Position numbers and translations under genes: made by a program. This document shows, piece after piece, positions 51,731 through 60,613 of a stretch of 64,000 bases of DNA; the first letter of the stretch is position 1, and every line of letters begins with the position of its first letter. Origin of the DNA: Hymenobacter gelipurpurascens (GTDB lineage Bacteria; Bacteroidota; Bacteroidia; Cytophagales; Hymenobacteraceae). The stretch covers positions 806,001-870,000 of the forward strand of contig NZ_FYEW01000001.1 of assembly GCF_900187375.1 (NCBI RefSeq), written 5' to 3'. A model generated the notes under the pieces. That model saw only the letters and a list, made by a program, of their open reading frames with translations, was not told the DNA's origin and did no database searches.

Positions 51731-51755
51731 TAATTTTGGATGCTGCGTAGCATCC
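51731..51755 (+). promoter_or_regulatory. Candidate thyA promoter and leader hairpin
   Basis: TAATTTTG (51731-51738) matches the Bacteroidota -7 consensus TAnnTTTG. Just after it GGATGCT-gcgt-AGCATCC (51738-51755) forms a 7-bp stem with a 4-base loop, at about the expected transcript start. The -33 TTG element is not clear. The ATG is 57 bp past the box. Confidence 0.5.
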
Positions 51756-51794
51756 ACTTGCTTTCCGCAGTACCTGCTATAACCTCCTCCGACC

Positions 51795-52589
51795 ATGCGC
51801 CAGTACCTCGACCTCGTTCGCCACATCCTCGACCACGGAACCCGTAAAACCGACCGCACGGGCACGGGTACGCTGTCCGTATTCGGATACCAGATGCGGT
51901 TTGATTTACAGCAGGGTTTCCCGCTCGTCACAACCAAAAAGGTGCATCTGCGCAGCATCATTCATGAGTTGCTGTGGTTTCTGCGCGGCGACACGAATAT
52001 TGCCTACCTCAAGGAGCATGGCGTGAGCATCTGGGATGAGTGGGCAGATGCAAACGGCGAGCTGGGTCCCGTATATGGCAAGCAGTGGCGCGCCTGGCCC
52101 GATGGGAATGGCGGCACCATCGACCAGATCAGTGAAGTGGTGCGCCAGTTGCGGGAGCAGCCCGATTCGCGCCGCATTGTCATCTCCGCCTGGAACGTTG
52201 CCGATTTGCCGCTGATGAAATTGCAGCCCTGCCACGCGTTGGTGCAGTTCTACGTGGCCGATGGGCGCCTATCGTGCCAGCTCTACCAGCGCTCCGCCGA
52301 TGTATTTCTGGGCGTGCCGTTCAACATTGCCAGCTACGCTCTGCTGACGTTGATGCTGGCGCAAGTGAGTGGCCTAGAGCCTGGCGAATTCGTTTGGACC
52401 GGCGGCGACACCCATCTCTACAGCAACCATTTGGAGCAAGCACGTCTGCAGCTCACGCGGGAGCCCCGTATGCTCCCAAAAATGCGCCTCAACCCCGATG
52501 TGAAGGATATTTTTGGTTTCCAGTTCGATGATTTTAAGCTGGAAAACTACGACCCGTATCCTGCTATCAAGGCCCCAGTAGCCGTATAG
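51795..52589 (+). CDS. thyA: Thymidylate synthase
   Basis: The 264-residue enzyme methylates dUMP to dTMP using methylene-tetrahydrofolate. The length equals E. coli ThyA, and the nucleophile is C146 in [12 protein letters not shown]. Other signatures are [54 protein letters not shown] and [16 protein letters not shown]. It is transcribed alone. No dihydrofolate reductase gene follows, unlike in many bacteria. The ATG at 51795 fits the family. Confidence 0.98.
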   Translation: MRQYLDLVRHILDHGTRKTDRTGTGTLSVFGYQMRFDLQQGFPLVTTKKVHLRSIIHELLWFLRGDTNIAYLKEHGVSIWDEWADANGELGPVYGKQWRAWPDGNGGTIDQISEVVRQLREQPDSRRIVISAWNVADLPLMKLQPCHALVQFYVADGRLSCQLYQRSADVFLGVPFNIASYALLTLMLAQVSGLEPGEFVWTGGDTHLYSNHLEQARLQLTREPRMLPKMRLNPDVKDIFGFQFDDFKLENYDPYPAIKAPVAV

Positions 52590-53060
52590 CAGCTGCCTTT
52601 AGGAATGCAGGAAAGCGGTGGCGCATTTACCTCCATAATCGTGTGGGCTACCATACCACGCACCGGATCCTATGGGGGCCGGCCAGCTAAAAAAACCGAT
52701 CAGGTCTGCCTTAAGTAAAACCTAGGCCTATGTCCTGATCAAAGCAGCATTGTGCTTATCTGCCTGGCTTACAGATATTCGTGTCTTTTTTGTCTTTTTC
52801 CATGGCTTGCTCAGGCCTGCCCTGGAATATGGGGCCGTATTTAGGCTGTGAATGATTCTATAGAAGTGGCTTTAGATTTAATTGAAGAGGACAGAAGAAT
52901 GTTATAGTTGTATTCTTGAAAAATAATTTATCAAAATCACATCAACTTTATTTTTGTAAAATATTGATTTGAAGTGATTTGTGTTATAAAGCGAAAATTA
53001 CGGCAAAATTAAATATTCCAGATAAAATCTAATTTAGACAGAAGCGTCGTATATATCGGT
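52590..53060. other. AT-rich intergenic region
   Basis: These 471 bp hold no convincing coding frame. The last 200 bp are A/T-rich, a marked shift from the host composition, with TATTTTTG-type boxes that resemble the -7 promoter element (for example near 52950). It probably holds the promoter of the small gene at 53061. The first part has a CCTAGGCC site but no full copy of the 10-mer. Confidence 0.4.
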
Positions 53061-53258
53061 ATGAATGCCGTTGCTCCTGTTTCTACTACCACTCCCCAAC
53101 TGTCGCTCCGACATAGGGCCTGGGTGGCGCTCTACTCTATTGCAAACTGCCCAAATAGCCGGGCAGAAATTCTTCGCATTAACAACGTCACTGAAAACGA
53201 TCTGGCGGAATACGAGGACAGCTGGTTGCGAATGCGCCGCCGCCAACCGCCCGGCTAA
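53061..53258 (+). CDS. Small hypothetical protein
   Basis: This 65-residue protein is MNAVAPVSTTTPQLSLRHR followed by AWVALYSIANCPNSRAEIL and ITENDLAEYEDSWLRMRR-like residues. It has no signal peptide and one Cys, and reads as two helices that might form a DNA-binding or interaction module. I do not recognise it. It stands between a large AT-rich gap and a perfect terminator, which supports it as a real transcription unit. Confidence 0.55.
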   Translation: MNAVAPVSTTTPQLSLRHRAWVALYSIANCPNSRAEILRINNVTENDLAEYEDSWLRMRRRQPPG

Positions 53259-53283
53259 ACCACCTCATGAACCTTGTAAATTC

Positions 53284-53320
53284 AAAAAAGCGTCAATCAT
53301 TTGCTGATTGACGCTTTTTT
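53284..53320. terminator. Bidirectional terminator, AAAAAAGCGTCAATCA hairpin
   Basis: AAAAAAGCGTCAATCA pairs perfectly with TGATTGACGCTTTTTT across five bases. It serves the small gene at 53061 and the convergent aminotransferase whose stop is at 53319. Confidence 0.9.
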
Positions 53321-54155
53321 ATGTTGTGATATCGGCCTGGCGAAGCTGTAGGAAAAGTGGATGTTCTGCCGAGGAGAATGTGCTGTCAGCTACCTGCCGT
53401 ACCGGACGTATGCCCGCAATATTGGCCGTAAAGACTGCTTCCGCCGCCAGCAATTCCGTAGGCTCATAGAGGCCAGGGCGCCAGGGGAGGCCTAGCGCCT
53501 GGGCCTTCGCCTGTAAATGGGCCAGCCGAACACCTGCCACGCCTCCGGCCTCCAGATCGGGGGTGTAGATGGTGCCCTCACGGATCCAAGCCACTGCAGA
53601 GGAAACGGCCTCGGCTACGTGACCCAGCCCAGACAGCAGAATCAGTTCATCGAGGTGGCGTTGCTCCCGTTCCTGCGCCGCTAGCACGTAGCTAAGCGCA
53701 TTAGGGCCTTTGCAAAAGGAAACCGCCGAAAACTGCGTTTGCACCGTTTGGGCAAAGTCAGAGGAGTGAATAGTAGTGTTAAGCGGAAGAAAGTCCTGAC
53801 AGGTTGCCAGCCAGTCGCAGTGGGTGGTAGTAGGGGTGTAAAGGCCGCCTCCGCTCCGCCACAGATGTAGGCGCACCCGCGCTACCGGAATATTATTGGC
53901 CGAAGCCAACTGGCCTAGAGTTGCGCTCAGAGTGGAGCCCGTAGCTAGCTCAGCCGGAAGGTGCAGGTTAATAGTTGCAGCAGCTCGTTGCAGGCGGTGG
54001 AGATGCTGAGGAAGGTAGCGTAGGCCTGTCTCAGCCCACACCATCGTCTCAAAGAATCCATCGTTGAAAAACAACCCGCGGTTGGGCAGCGGCAGCGCGA
54101 AGTTATCGGCTGGCAGAAGCTGGCTATTGTGCAGAAGCAGGAAGCTTGTGGCCAT
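53319..54155 (-). CDS. Class IV aminotransferase (PLP-dependent)
   Basis: The 278-residue protein is a fold-type IV PLP enzyme: PNRGLFFNDGFFETMVW, the Lys in SFCKGPNALSYVLAAQE and the phosphate-binding ELLAAEAVFTANIAGIRPV. It could be an aminodeoxychorismate lyase (folate synthesis) or a branched-chain/D-amino-acid aminotransferase. The short loop around the active site favours the lyase type, but this is uncertain. It lies just downstream of dprA on the same strand, 52 bp apart, probably in one transcript. Start ATG at 54155. Confidence 0.85.
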   Translation of the reverse strand: MATSFLLLHNSQLLPADNFALPLPNRGLFFNDGFFETMVWAETGLRYLPQHLHRLQRAAATINLHLPAELATGSTLSATLGQLASANNIPVARVRLHLWRSGGGLYTPTTTHCDWLATCQDFLPLNTTIHSSDFAQTVQTQFSAVSFCKGPNALSYVLAAQEREQRHLDELILLSGLGHVAEAVSSAVAWIREGTIYTPDLEAGGVAGVRLAHLQAKAQALGLPWRPGLYEPTELLAAEAVFTANIAGIRPVRQVADSTFSSAEHPLFLQLRQADITT

Positions 54156-54207
54156 AGGACGGTTTTTCGGTGACGTTTTCCAGGTAAAGTGTAGCGTTGG
54201 ACTTGGC

Positions 54208-55341
54208 CTAGTTCAGCTGAAACCGTTTGCCCGGCAACACCTTCACTACGCCCCGAAACTCCAGGCCCAGCAGGAGGGAAGCCACCTGATGCACGGGCAG
54301 TTGCGTTTTCCAGGCTACCGTATCCATGTGCTCCTCCTTCACGGCCTGCAGCACTTCCAGAATCTGGAACTCCTCAGGGCTGAAGTCGGCTGGGTCGTAG
54401 GCCGTAGGGCCTTTGAACTTGCCGTTGAGGTGCAGCGCCGCATCCCAATTAAGAAGCTGCTCTAAGTCCTTGGGCTCGGAGTACAGCGCCGCTTTGTTGG
54501 CTTTGATAAGCTCGTGGCAGCCTTCGGAAGCCGCTGAGCCCAGCGGGCCAGGTATGGCCAGCACGTCGCGGTCGTAGCCATGGGCCAGGTCGGCGGTGAT
54601 GAGGGCGCCGCCTTTGCGGGCAGCTTCCACTACCACCGTGCCGTCGGAAAGGCCCGCAATGATGCGGTTACGGGAGGGAAAGTTGTACTTGTCGGGCTGG
54701 GTGCCGAAGGGGAATTCCGTCAGTAGGCCACCCTGGCTGAGCATTTTCTCGGCGGTTTTGCGGTGGGCCGCCGGGTAGAGGACGTCTAGGCCAGTCGCCA
54801 TGACGCCCACAGTTTCCAGTCCTTCCTGCAGCGCGGCGCGGTGCGCGGCAATATCAATGCCGTAGGCCAGTCCGCTCACTACCAAAGGGAGGTGCGACAC
54901 GAAGCCTTTCACCAGCTTCTCCGTTTGCTCACGGCCGTAGTCGGTAGCCTGGCGCGTGCCCACGATGGCCACCGTTTTCGGGTGGTTGAGGTCGGCGGTA
55001 CCTTGGTAATACAGTATGGTAGGCGCATCCGGAAGCTGCTTGAGCCGCGCGGGAAACTGCTTGCTAGTATAGAACAGAATCTGCACGCCTTCCTTTTCGG
55101 CTTTCCGTAGGCCATCTTCCGCCCGCTTCAGCGCTGTGGTGCGCTCTAGGCCAGTCAGGATAGCCACCGTGGCCGGCCCGATGCCCGGAATCTTGCGCAG
55201 CTTGCCCGGCGGCAGGTGCAGCACATTCTTGGCCGAGCCGCCGTAGCTCATCAGCTGCCGCGTCAGTTGCGGCCCAATATTGGGAAATAAGGTTAGCGCG
55301 ACTTCGTGAAGGAGGGTATCGTCGGGAGTAAAAATAGACAT
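54208..55341 (-). CDS. dprA: DNA processing protein DprA
   Basis: The 377-residue protein protects incoming single-stranded DNA in natural transformation and loads RecA. The Rossmann-like core has VAIVGTRQATDYGREQ, SGLAYGIDIAAHRAAL, FPSRNRIIAGLSDGTVVVEAA and GALITADLAHGYDRDVLAIPG. The N-terminal helix-hairpin-helix (LPPGKLRKIPGIGPATVAIL) and the C-terminal winged-helix DprA domain are both present. The ATG at 55341 gives MSIFTPDDTLLHEVAL. It stands with the aminotransferase. No comEC or other competence genes are nearby. Two copies of the over-represented 10-mer are inside it (54786, 55146). Confidence 0.96.
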   Translation of the reverse strand: MSIFTPDDTLLHEVALTLFPNIGPQLTRQLMSYGGSAKNVLHLPPGKLRKIPGIGPATVAILTGLERTTALKRAEDGLRKAEKEGVQILFYTSKQFPARLKQLPDAPTILYYQGTADLNHPKTVAIVGTRQATDYGREQTEKLVKGFVSHLPLVVSGLAYGIDIAAHRAALQEGLETVGVMATGLDVLYPAAHRKTAEKMLSQGGLLTEFPFGTQPDKYNFPSRNRIIAGLSDGTVVVEAARKGGALITADLAHGYDRDVLAIPGPLGSAASEGCHELIKANKAALYSEPKDLEQLLNWDAALHLNGKFKGPTAYDPADFSPEEFQILEVLQAVKEEHMDTVAWKTQLPVHQVASLLLGLEFRGVVKVLPGKRFQLN

Positions 55342-55419
55342 AGCGAATAATCAATTTAGCACGTCACCCTTCCTGCACCAGTATGACGGATCATGTCAGG
55401 AAGTATGGTCCAGGGGTAT

Positions 55420-55779
55420 CTAGCCCTGCGCCTTCCCAATGGCGTCCAGCTCCTTTTTCATGGTCACGAGGAAGCCGCGCACTTTCTCCAGGCTCTGAAT
55501 CACGTCGATTTTCTCCTTGAGCTGCGGGCCTTTCTGCTTGAGCATGTCGCGGGCGCCGGGAATAGTGTAGCCGCGTTCCTTTACCAGGTGGTAAATGGTG
55601 CGGAACGTGTCGATATCCTGGGGCGTGTAGAGGCGGTTGCCCTTCTTGCTTTTGCGCGGACGCAGCTCCTCAAACTCCGTTTCCCAGAACCGTATCAGCG
55701 AAGGGGCTACATTAAACTGCGCCGCCACTTCGCCAATGGTGAAGTACTGCTTTTCGATATCGCGCTCTTTATAAGGCAT
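55420..55779 (-). CDS. MerR family transcriptional regulator
   Basis: From the ATG at 55779 (MPYKERDIEKQYFTIGEVAA) the product is 119 residues. The MerR helix-turn-helix is YFTIGEVAAQFNVAPSLIRF followed by WETEFEELRPRKSKKGNRLY, then a coiled coil (YTIPGARDMLKQKGPQLKEK). It has no cysteine metal-binding motif, so it is not a metal sensor. This Bacteroidota type is often encoded alone. The longer frame to 55893 adds a Ser/Pro-rich stretch that is unlikely to be real. It is divergent from alaS, 236 bp between starts. Confidence 0.88.
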   Translation of the reverse strand: MPYKERDIEKQYFTIGEVAAQFNVAPSLIRFWETEFEELRPRKSKKGNRLYTPQDIDTFRTIYHLVKERGYTIPGARDMLKQKGPQLKEKIDVIQSLEKVRGFLVTMKKELDAIGKAQG

Positions 55780-55904
55780 GGAGGTGAGCTGTAACACGAG
55801 GCTTCCGCTTCGCATGGTGTAGAAGGGAACCGGGGCGGTGGGCTCTGATGAGAAGCAGAAGCTTCGCGGCGGAGCCCACGTTTCGCTTTCCAAGTTAGGC
55901 CGGC

Positions 55905-55912
55905 TACCTTTG
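55905..55912 (+). promoter_or_regulatory. Candidate alaS promoter -7 box
   Basis: TACCTTTG matches the Bacteroidota -7 consensus TAnnTTTG exactly and lies 103 bp before the alaS ATG chosen here. A TTTC element lies about 20 bp upstream at 55881-55884. Confidence 0.5.
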
Positions 55913-56015
55913 CTGCCGGCCCAATTATCTTTAATTGCGAAAAGTAGCCAAAATACCGGCCGCTGCCAATTTCATCGAACCCTACGCGTCGCGAAGGAAA
56001 ATTCGCGTTACTCCT

Positions 56016-58700
56016 ATGTCACTCCCCACCGCCAGCCACGTCCGCCAGCAATTCCTGGATTTCTTCGCTTCTAAAGGCCACCACATCGTGCCCTCAGCTC
56101 CCATTGTGGTGAAGGACGACCCCACGCTGCTGTTCATCAACTCAGGCATGGCCCCGTTCAAGGACTACTTCCTTGGCAACAAGCCCGCCCCGTTTAAGCG
56201 CATTGCCGACACACAGAAGTGCCTGCGCGTATCGGGCAAGCACAACGACCTGGAAGAGGTAGGCTACGATACCTACCACCACACCATGTTCGAGATGCTC
56301 GGCAACTGGTCGTTTGGTGATTATTTCAAGAAAGACGCCATTGCCTGGGCCTGGGAGCTGCTCACGGAAGTATATAAGCTGCCGAAAGACCGTCTCTACG
56401 TTACCTATTTTGAGGGAGACGCCGGCGACAAACTAGCCGCTGATACCGAGACCCAGGACCTGTGGCGTCAGTACACCACCGACGACCGGATTCTGCCCGG
56501 CAACAAGAAGGACAACTTCTGGGAAATGGGCGACACCGGCCCCTGCGGCCCCTGCACCGAAATCCACATCGATCTGCGCGACGAGGCGGAAGTAGCCCAG
56601 AAATCGGGCCGCGAGCTAGTCAACGCCGACCATCCGCAGGTGGTGGAAGTATGGAACAACGTGTTCATGGAGTTCCAGCGCCTGGCCGACAAGAGCCTCG
56701 TGAAGCTGCCCGCTCAGCACGTAGACACCGGCATGGGCTTCGAGCGCCTGATGATGGCCGTGTCGGGTGTGAAGTCAAACTACGACACCGATGTATTCCA
56801 GCCGCTCATTCAGTTCATTGCCAAGGAGGTAGGCCTGGAGTACCACGGCACGGCCCCGGCCACCGTGAACGACCAGCCCGCCACGGAGAACGAGAAGACG
56901 GATATTGCCATCCGCGTCATTGCCGACCACATCCGCACCATCAGCTTCACCATTGCCGATGGTCAGCTGCCCAGCAACGTGAAAGCCGGGTACGTGATTC
57001 GCCGGATTCTGCGCCGTGCCGTGCGCTACGCATTTTCGTCGCTAGGCCAGAAGCAGCCCTTCCTGTATAAGATTGTGCCGATTCTGGCTGATCAGATGCG
57101 TAACATATTCCCCGAGTTGAAGGCCCAGCAGCAGTTTGTGCAGCGCGTGATTGAGGAGGAAGAAATTGCCTTCCTGAAAACCCTGGAAAACGGCCTGCGC
57201 CGCCTCGAAACGCTGGAAGAAGGCTTCCGCCAGAATGGCAACCGCATCGATGGCAAAACCGCCTTCGAGCTATCGGATACGTTCGGCTTCCCGCTTGACC
57301 TCACCGCCCTTATCGCCCGCGAAAAAGGCCTGACGGTGGACGAGGAAGGCTTCAAGAAAGAGCTGGATGCCCAGAAAAACCGCTCCCGCAATGCCCAGGA
57401 GGCCGAGCAGAGCGACTGGACCATTGTGCGCGAGTCGGAAGAGCAGCCCGCGTTCGTGGGCTACGACCAGGAGGAGGCCCCGGCCCGCATCCTGCGCTAC
57501 CGCCGCACCGATCGCAAAGGCAAAACTGAGTACCAGGTGGTGCTTGATCAGACGCCTTTCTACGCCGAATCGGGCGGACAGATAGGGGACACGGGCTACC
57601 TGGAGTCACCGCTGAGCAAAGTGCGCGTGCTGGACACCAAGAAGGAAAACGACCTCATTGTGCACACGGTTCTGGAACTACCGGAAGATGTAAATGGCGA
57701 GTTCCTGGCTCGCTACGACCACGCCCGCCGTGCCCAGATTCAGCGCAACCACACCGCTACGCACTTGCTGCAGGCCGCTTTGCGCGAAGTAGTGGGTTCG
57801 CACGTAGCTCAGAAAGGCTCGTTGGTGAATGAGAAGCTGCTGCGCTTCGACTTCAGCCACTTCACCAAAGTAACCGACGACCAGCTACGCCAGGTGGAAA
57901 CCCTGGTGAATGCCCGCATCCGCCAGCAAATCCCGCTGGACGAGCGCCGCAACGTGCCCATTGATGACGCCAAAAACCTGGGCGCTACAGCCTTGTTCGG
58001 CGAGAAGTATGGCGAGTTTGTGCGCGTCATTACCTTCGACCGCGACTTCTCCGTGGAGCTGTGCGGCGGCACCCACGTGCGCACCACCGGCGACATTGGC
58101 TTCTTCAAAATCACCTCGGAAAGTGCCGTAGGCGCCGGTGTGCGTCGTATCGAGGCCGTAACCGCTGAGGCCGCCGAAGCCTTCGTGAATCAGCAACTGG
58201 ACCTGCTAGGCCAGGTGCGCGAGGCCCTGGGCAACCCCCAGCATCTCATCCCGAGCATCGAGAAGCAAAACGAGGAAATTGCCAACCTGCGCAAGCAGAT
58301 TGAGCAGTTCGCCCAACAGAGCATCAATCAGCAGAAAGACCAGCTTGTAGGCCAGGTGAAGCCTCTCAACGGCGTAAACTTCCTCGCCGCTCAGGTGCAA
58401 GCTTCCTCAGCTGATGGTCTTAAAACCCTGGCCTTCAACCTGCGCCAGTCGGTTCCGAATTTGGTGGCCGTGCTGGGTGCTGAAATTGATGGCAAGCCCC
58501 AACTGGCCGTGATGCTGGATGACGAGCTGGCCAAAAGCGGCAAACTGAACGCCAGCACGCTGGTACGCGAGCTGGCCAAGGAAATCCAGGGCGGTGGCGG
58601 CGGTCAGCCGTTCTTCGCTACGGCCGGCGGCAAGAACGTAAGTGGCCTAGCGGCGGCCATTGGTAAAGCTGAGGAGCTGATCAGCAAGGATATGGCCTAG
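56016..58700 (+). CDS. alaS: Alanine--tRNA ligase
   Basis: The 894-residue class II synthetase charges tRNA-Ala and edits Ser/Gly mischarging. Catalytic-core motifs include LLFINSGMAPFKDYFLG, TQKCLRVSGKHNDLEEVG and FWEMGDTGPCGPCTEIH. The editing domain has HTATH (about residues 579-583) and CGGTHV. The C-Ala domain ends with GGGGQPFFATAGG. I chose the ATG at 56016 (MSLPTASHVRQQFLDFF), which fits the family; a TTG-started frame at 55935 gives an unlikely extension. The stop codon is the TAG in ATGGCCTAG, part of the over-represented GGCCTAG motif. Confidence 0.98.
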   Translation: MSLPTASHVRQQFLDFFASKGHHIVPSAPIVVKDDPTLLFINSGMAPFKDYFLGNKPAPFKRIADTQKCLRVSGKHNDLEEVGYDTYHHTMFEMLGNWSFGDYFKKDAIAWAWELLTEVYKLPKDRLYVTYFEGDAGDKLAADTETQDLWRQYTTDDRILPGNKKDNFWEMGDTGPCGPCTEIHIDLRDEAEVAQKSGRELVNADHPQVVEVWNNVFMEFQRLADKSLVKLPAQHVDTGMGFERLMMAVSGVKSNYDTDVFQPLIQFIAKEVGLEYHGTAPATVNDQPATENEKTDIAIRVIADHIRTISFTIADGQLPSNVKAGYVIRRILRRAVRYAFSSLGQKQPFLYKIVPILADQMRNIFPELKAQQQFVQRVIEEEEIAFLKTLENGLRRLETLEEGFRQNGNRIDGKTAFELSDTFGFPLDLTALIAREKGLTVDEEGFKKELDAQKNRSRNAQEAEQSDWTIVRESEEQPAFVGYDQEEAPARILRYRRTDRKGKTEYQVVLDQTPFYAESGGQIGDTGYLESPLSKVRVLDTKKENDLIVHTVLELPEDVNGEFLARYDHARRAQIQRNHTATHLLQAALREVVGSHVAQKGSLVNEKLLRFDFSHFTKVTDDQLRQVETLVNARIRQQIPLDERRNVPIDDAKNLGATALFGEKYGEFVRVITFDRDFSVELCGGTHVRTTGDIGFFKITSESAVGAGVRRIEAVTAEAAEAFVNQQLDLLGQVREALGNPQHLIPSIEKQNEEIANLRKQIEQFAQQSINQQKDQLVGQVKPLNGVNFLAAQVQASSADGLKTLAFNLRQSVPNLVAVLGAEIDGKPQLAVMLDDELAKSGKLNASTLVRELAKEIQGGGGGQPFFATAGGKNVSGLAAAIGKAEELISKDMA

Positions 58701-58753
58701 ATTTGTATTTTAAGCGGAAGACGGTATTTTTGGCCGTTCATCCGACCAATGTC

Positions 58754-58804
58754 AACGGGCGTTGTGCGGTAGTGACTCCACTACTGCGCAACGCCCGTTT
58801 TTTT
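58754..58804 (+). terminator. Terminator after alaS
   Basis: AACGGGCGTTGTGCGGTAGTG pairs with CACTACTGCGCAACGCCCGTT (two mismatches) across a 4-base loop, followed by TTTTT, about 53 bp after the stop. Confidence 0.85.
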
Positions 58805-58829
58805 GTTCTTTACTATTCACCAATTTTCC

Positions 58830-59579
58830 GTGAAGTATTCCATTATTGCGCTAGGCCTCTGCTTGGGTGCATATTCTAGTCACGCGCAAGTTCTGCCGGT
58901 TAAGACCAGTTTCTATACAGTATTCCCAGATTCTGCAATTGTTGCAGAAGAAGCAGTTTATCAAGTGAAACGGACGGAAATGCCAGGCCAGTCGCAGCTT
59001 GATAGCATTTTCTATGTGGCCTCTAAGCGCCTAATGAGAGTGCGGGCAACTACCTGGCAACCCGCTGGCGATACCCTAATTACAACTACTGACTGGCGCG
59101 CCAACGGCAAAAGATCGGGCCTAAATATCAGTTCAGGCGTCAAAAAGCACCAAGAGCATCTGGCCTTCGATACCGAAGGAAGGACCAGAAGAAAAACAGT
59201 GTCGGAGAGAGGAAAGGAAATAAGTGCCGAGTGCTACTCCGAAACGGGTGCGTCGGTGCCGTGTGCGGAGTATCAATATGTGGAGAAGATGCCCGTTTAC
59301 CCGGGTGGCCATCAAGCTTTGTTAGCATACATTGGGAGCTCGGTTCGGTACCCAAAAGAAGCGTTGAAAAAAAGGAATTATGGGGTTGTCCATCTAACTT
59401 TCGTGGTAGATGAAACTGGCCATGTGAGCTATGCCCGTGTTAAAAAAGGTGTTTCTCCGGAGCTTGACGCTGAAGCTTTGCGTGTGATAAGTGGGCTAGC
59501 CCGTTTCGAGCCGGGCCAGCAGAACGGCGAGGCGGTTCCGGTTTTTTTCACGGTGCCCGTCACGTTTGCCATTCGTTAA
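58830..59579 (+). CDS. Secreted protein with C-terminal TonB domain
   Basis: The 249-residue product, started at the GTG at 58830 (V-KYSIIALGLCLGAYSSHAQ, a clear signal peptide), has a mid region of MORN-like text and a C-terminal TonB domain. That domain reads MPVYPGGHQALLAYIGSSVR, YPKEALKKRNYGVVHLTFVV and FTVPVTFAIR. It lacks the usual transmembrane anchor and proline-rich linker of TonB, so it may be a periplasmic TonB-like partner of an outer-membrane receptor, common in Bacteroidota. A TTG at 58803 is also possible. Base composition is slightly lower in GC than the neighbours. Confidence 0.78.
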   Translation: MKYSIIALGLCLGAYSSHAQVLPVKTSFYTVFPDSAIVAEEAVYQVKRTEMPGQSQLDSIFYVASKRLMRVRATTWQPAGDTLITTTDWRANGKRSGLNISSGVKKHQEHLAFDTEGRTRRKTVSERGKEISAECYSETGASVPCAEYQYVEKMPVYPGGHQALLAYIGSSVRYPKEALKKRNYGVVHLTFVVDETGHVSYARVKKGVSPELDAEALRVISGLARFEPGQQNGEAVPVFFTVPVTFAIR

Positions 59580-59604
59580 TTTTCTTCACCCATCCCCATA
59601 TTTA

Positions 59605-60573
59605 ATGCGCATTTCTACTTTCCTGATTACCGCTGGCCTGCTCACTGGCCTAGCCACCACCGCTTCGGCACAAACTTTCACGGACCCCGGCGCCTACAAT
59701 AACTTTATCGTGAGTGAGCAGCGGGCTATGCTCAAGAAAAACCTGCGCTACATCAGCAAATCGGCGCACTCAGATAATGAGAAGAAGATTGATGCCAAGC
59801 GCCAGGACCTGATCAAGCAAACGGAAGCTTCTCTGAACAAAGTGGCCAAAATGCCGGCTTTCCAGGACGACAAAGGCTTCAAGGAGCAGACGACAGAAGC
59901 GTTTTACCGGCTGCTGAAAGTGTACTCCGAAGACTACAAGGCCGTGGATATGCTGGCGGCTACCCGCACGGCTACCATCGAGAACATGGAGCAGTACTTC
60001 AAGCTGCAGGAAATTGCTGAAGCCAAGATGCAGGTCGTTAATGACTCCGTGGATGCAGCGCAGAAGCGATTTGCCAAGCGCCACAACATGACTATTTCGG
60101 AGGATCCGGAGGGCAAACGCTTGGCCAACTACATGCGCCAGGTATCGGAAGTGAATACTTATCAGCACAAGGTATATCTGGCACAATTTCGCATTGAGAA
60201 AGCCAATGCCCGACTTACGGATGCGCTAAATGCCCAGGACGCCGCCGCGTTTGAGCAGGCCCGTTTACAGCTGGTGCAGGATGCCCAAACCGCCACCACC
60301 GAGTTAAGCGCCATTGCGCCCTTCCGGGGCAAAGATGCCCAGTACCGGGATGCAGCCCGGAATCTGGTGAAGTTCCACGCCGCTTTCTCTGCCAATCAGG
60401 CTCCCCAGATGAAGGACCTGATGGAGCGTAAAGACCGCCTCACCAAGGCCGATGCCGATAAATTCAACGGCTTCATCAATACCTATAACTCGCAGAACCA
60501 GAAGCTGATTGCGGCCTACAACCAAGCCGGCAATACCTTCCAGGCCACCTACATTCCGGTTTTCAACGATTAG
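59605..60573 (+). CDS. Secreted helical protein (LIC11966 surface-protein-like)
   Basis: The 322-residue product has a signal peptide (MRISTFLITAGLLTGLATTASAQ) at the ATG at 59605. The mature part is almost all helical and charged, with repeated YISKSAHSDNEKKIDAKRQ and VDAAQKRFAKRHNMTI segments, and ends with YIPVFND. It resembles the LIC11966 family surface proteins as I recall them, but this is uncertain and no function is known. It is 25 bp after the TonB-like gene on the same strand and 40 bp before the next small gene. Confidence 0.65.
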   Translation: MRISTFLITAGLLTGLATTASAQTFTDPGAYNNFIVSEQRAMLKKNLRYISKSAHSDNEKKIDAKRQDLIKQTEASLNKVAKMPAFQDDKGFKEQTTEAFYRLLKVYSEDYKAVDMLAATRTATIENMEQYFKLQEIAEAKMQVVNDSVDAAQKRFAKRHNMTISEDPEGKRLANYMRQVSEVNTYQHKVYLAQFRIEKANARLTDALNAQDAAAFEQARLQLVQDAQTATTELSAIAPFRGKDAQYRDAARNLVKFHAAFSANQAPQMKDLMERKDRLTKADADKFNGFINTYNSQNQKLIAAYNQAGNTFQATYIPVFND

Positions 60574-60613
60574 TCTATAATTTGACTTCTAACAACACCT
60601 TAGCGCCCCATCT

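Noticed and set aside
54208..55341. Claim that the 10-mer is proven to be a DNA uptake sequence because dprA is nearby
   Set aside because: dprA is nearly universal in bacteria and no other competence gene is in the window, so proximity is no evidence.
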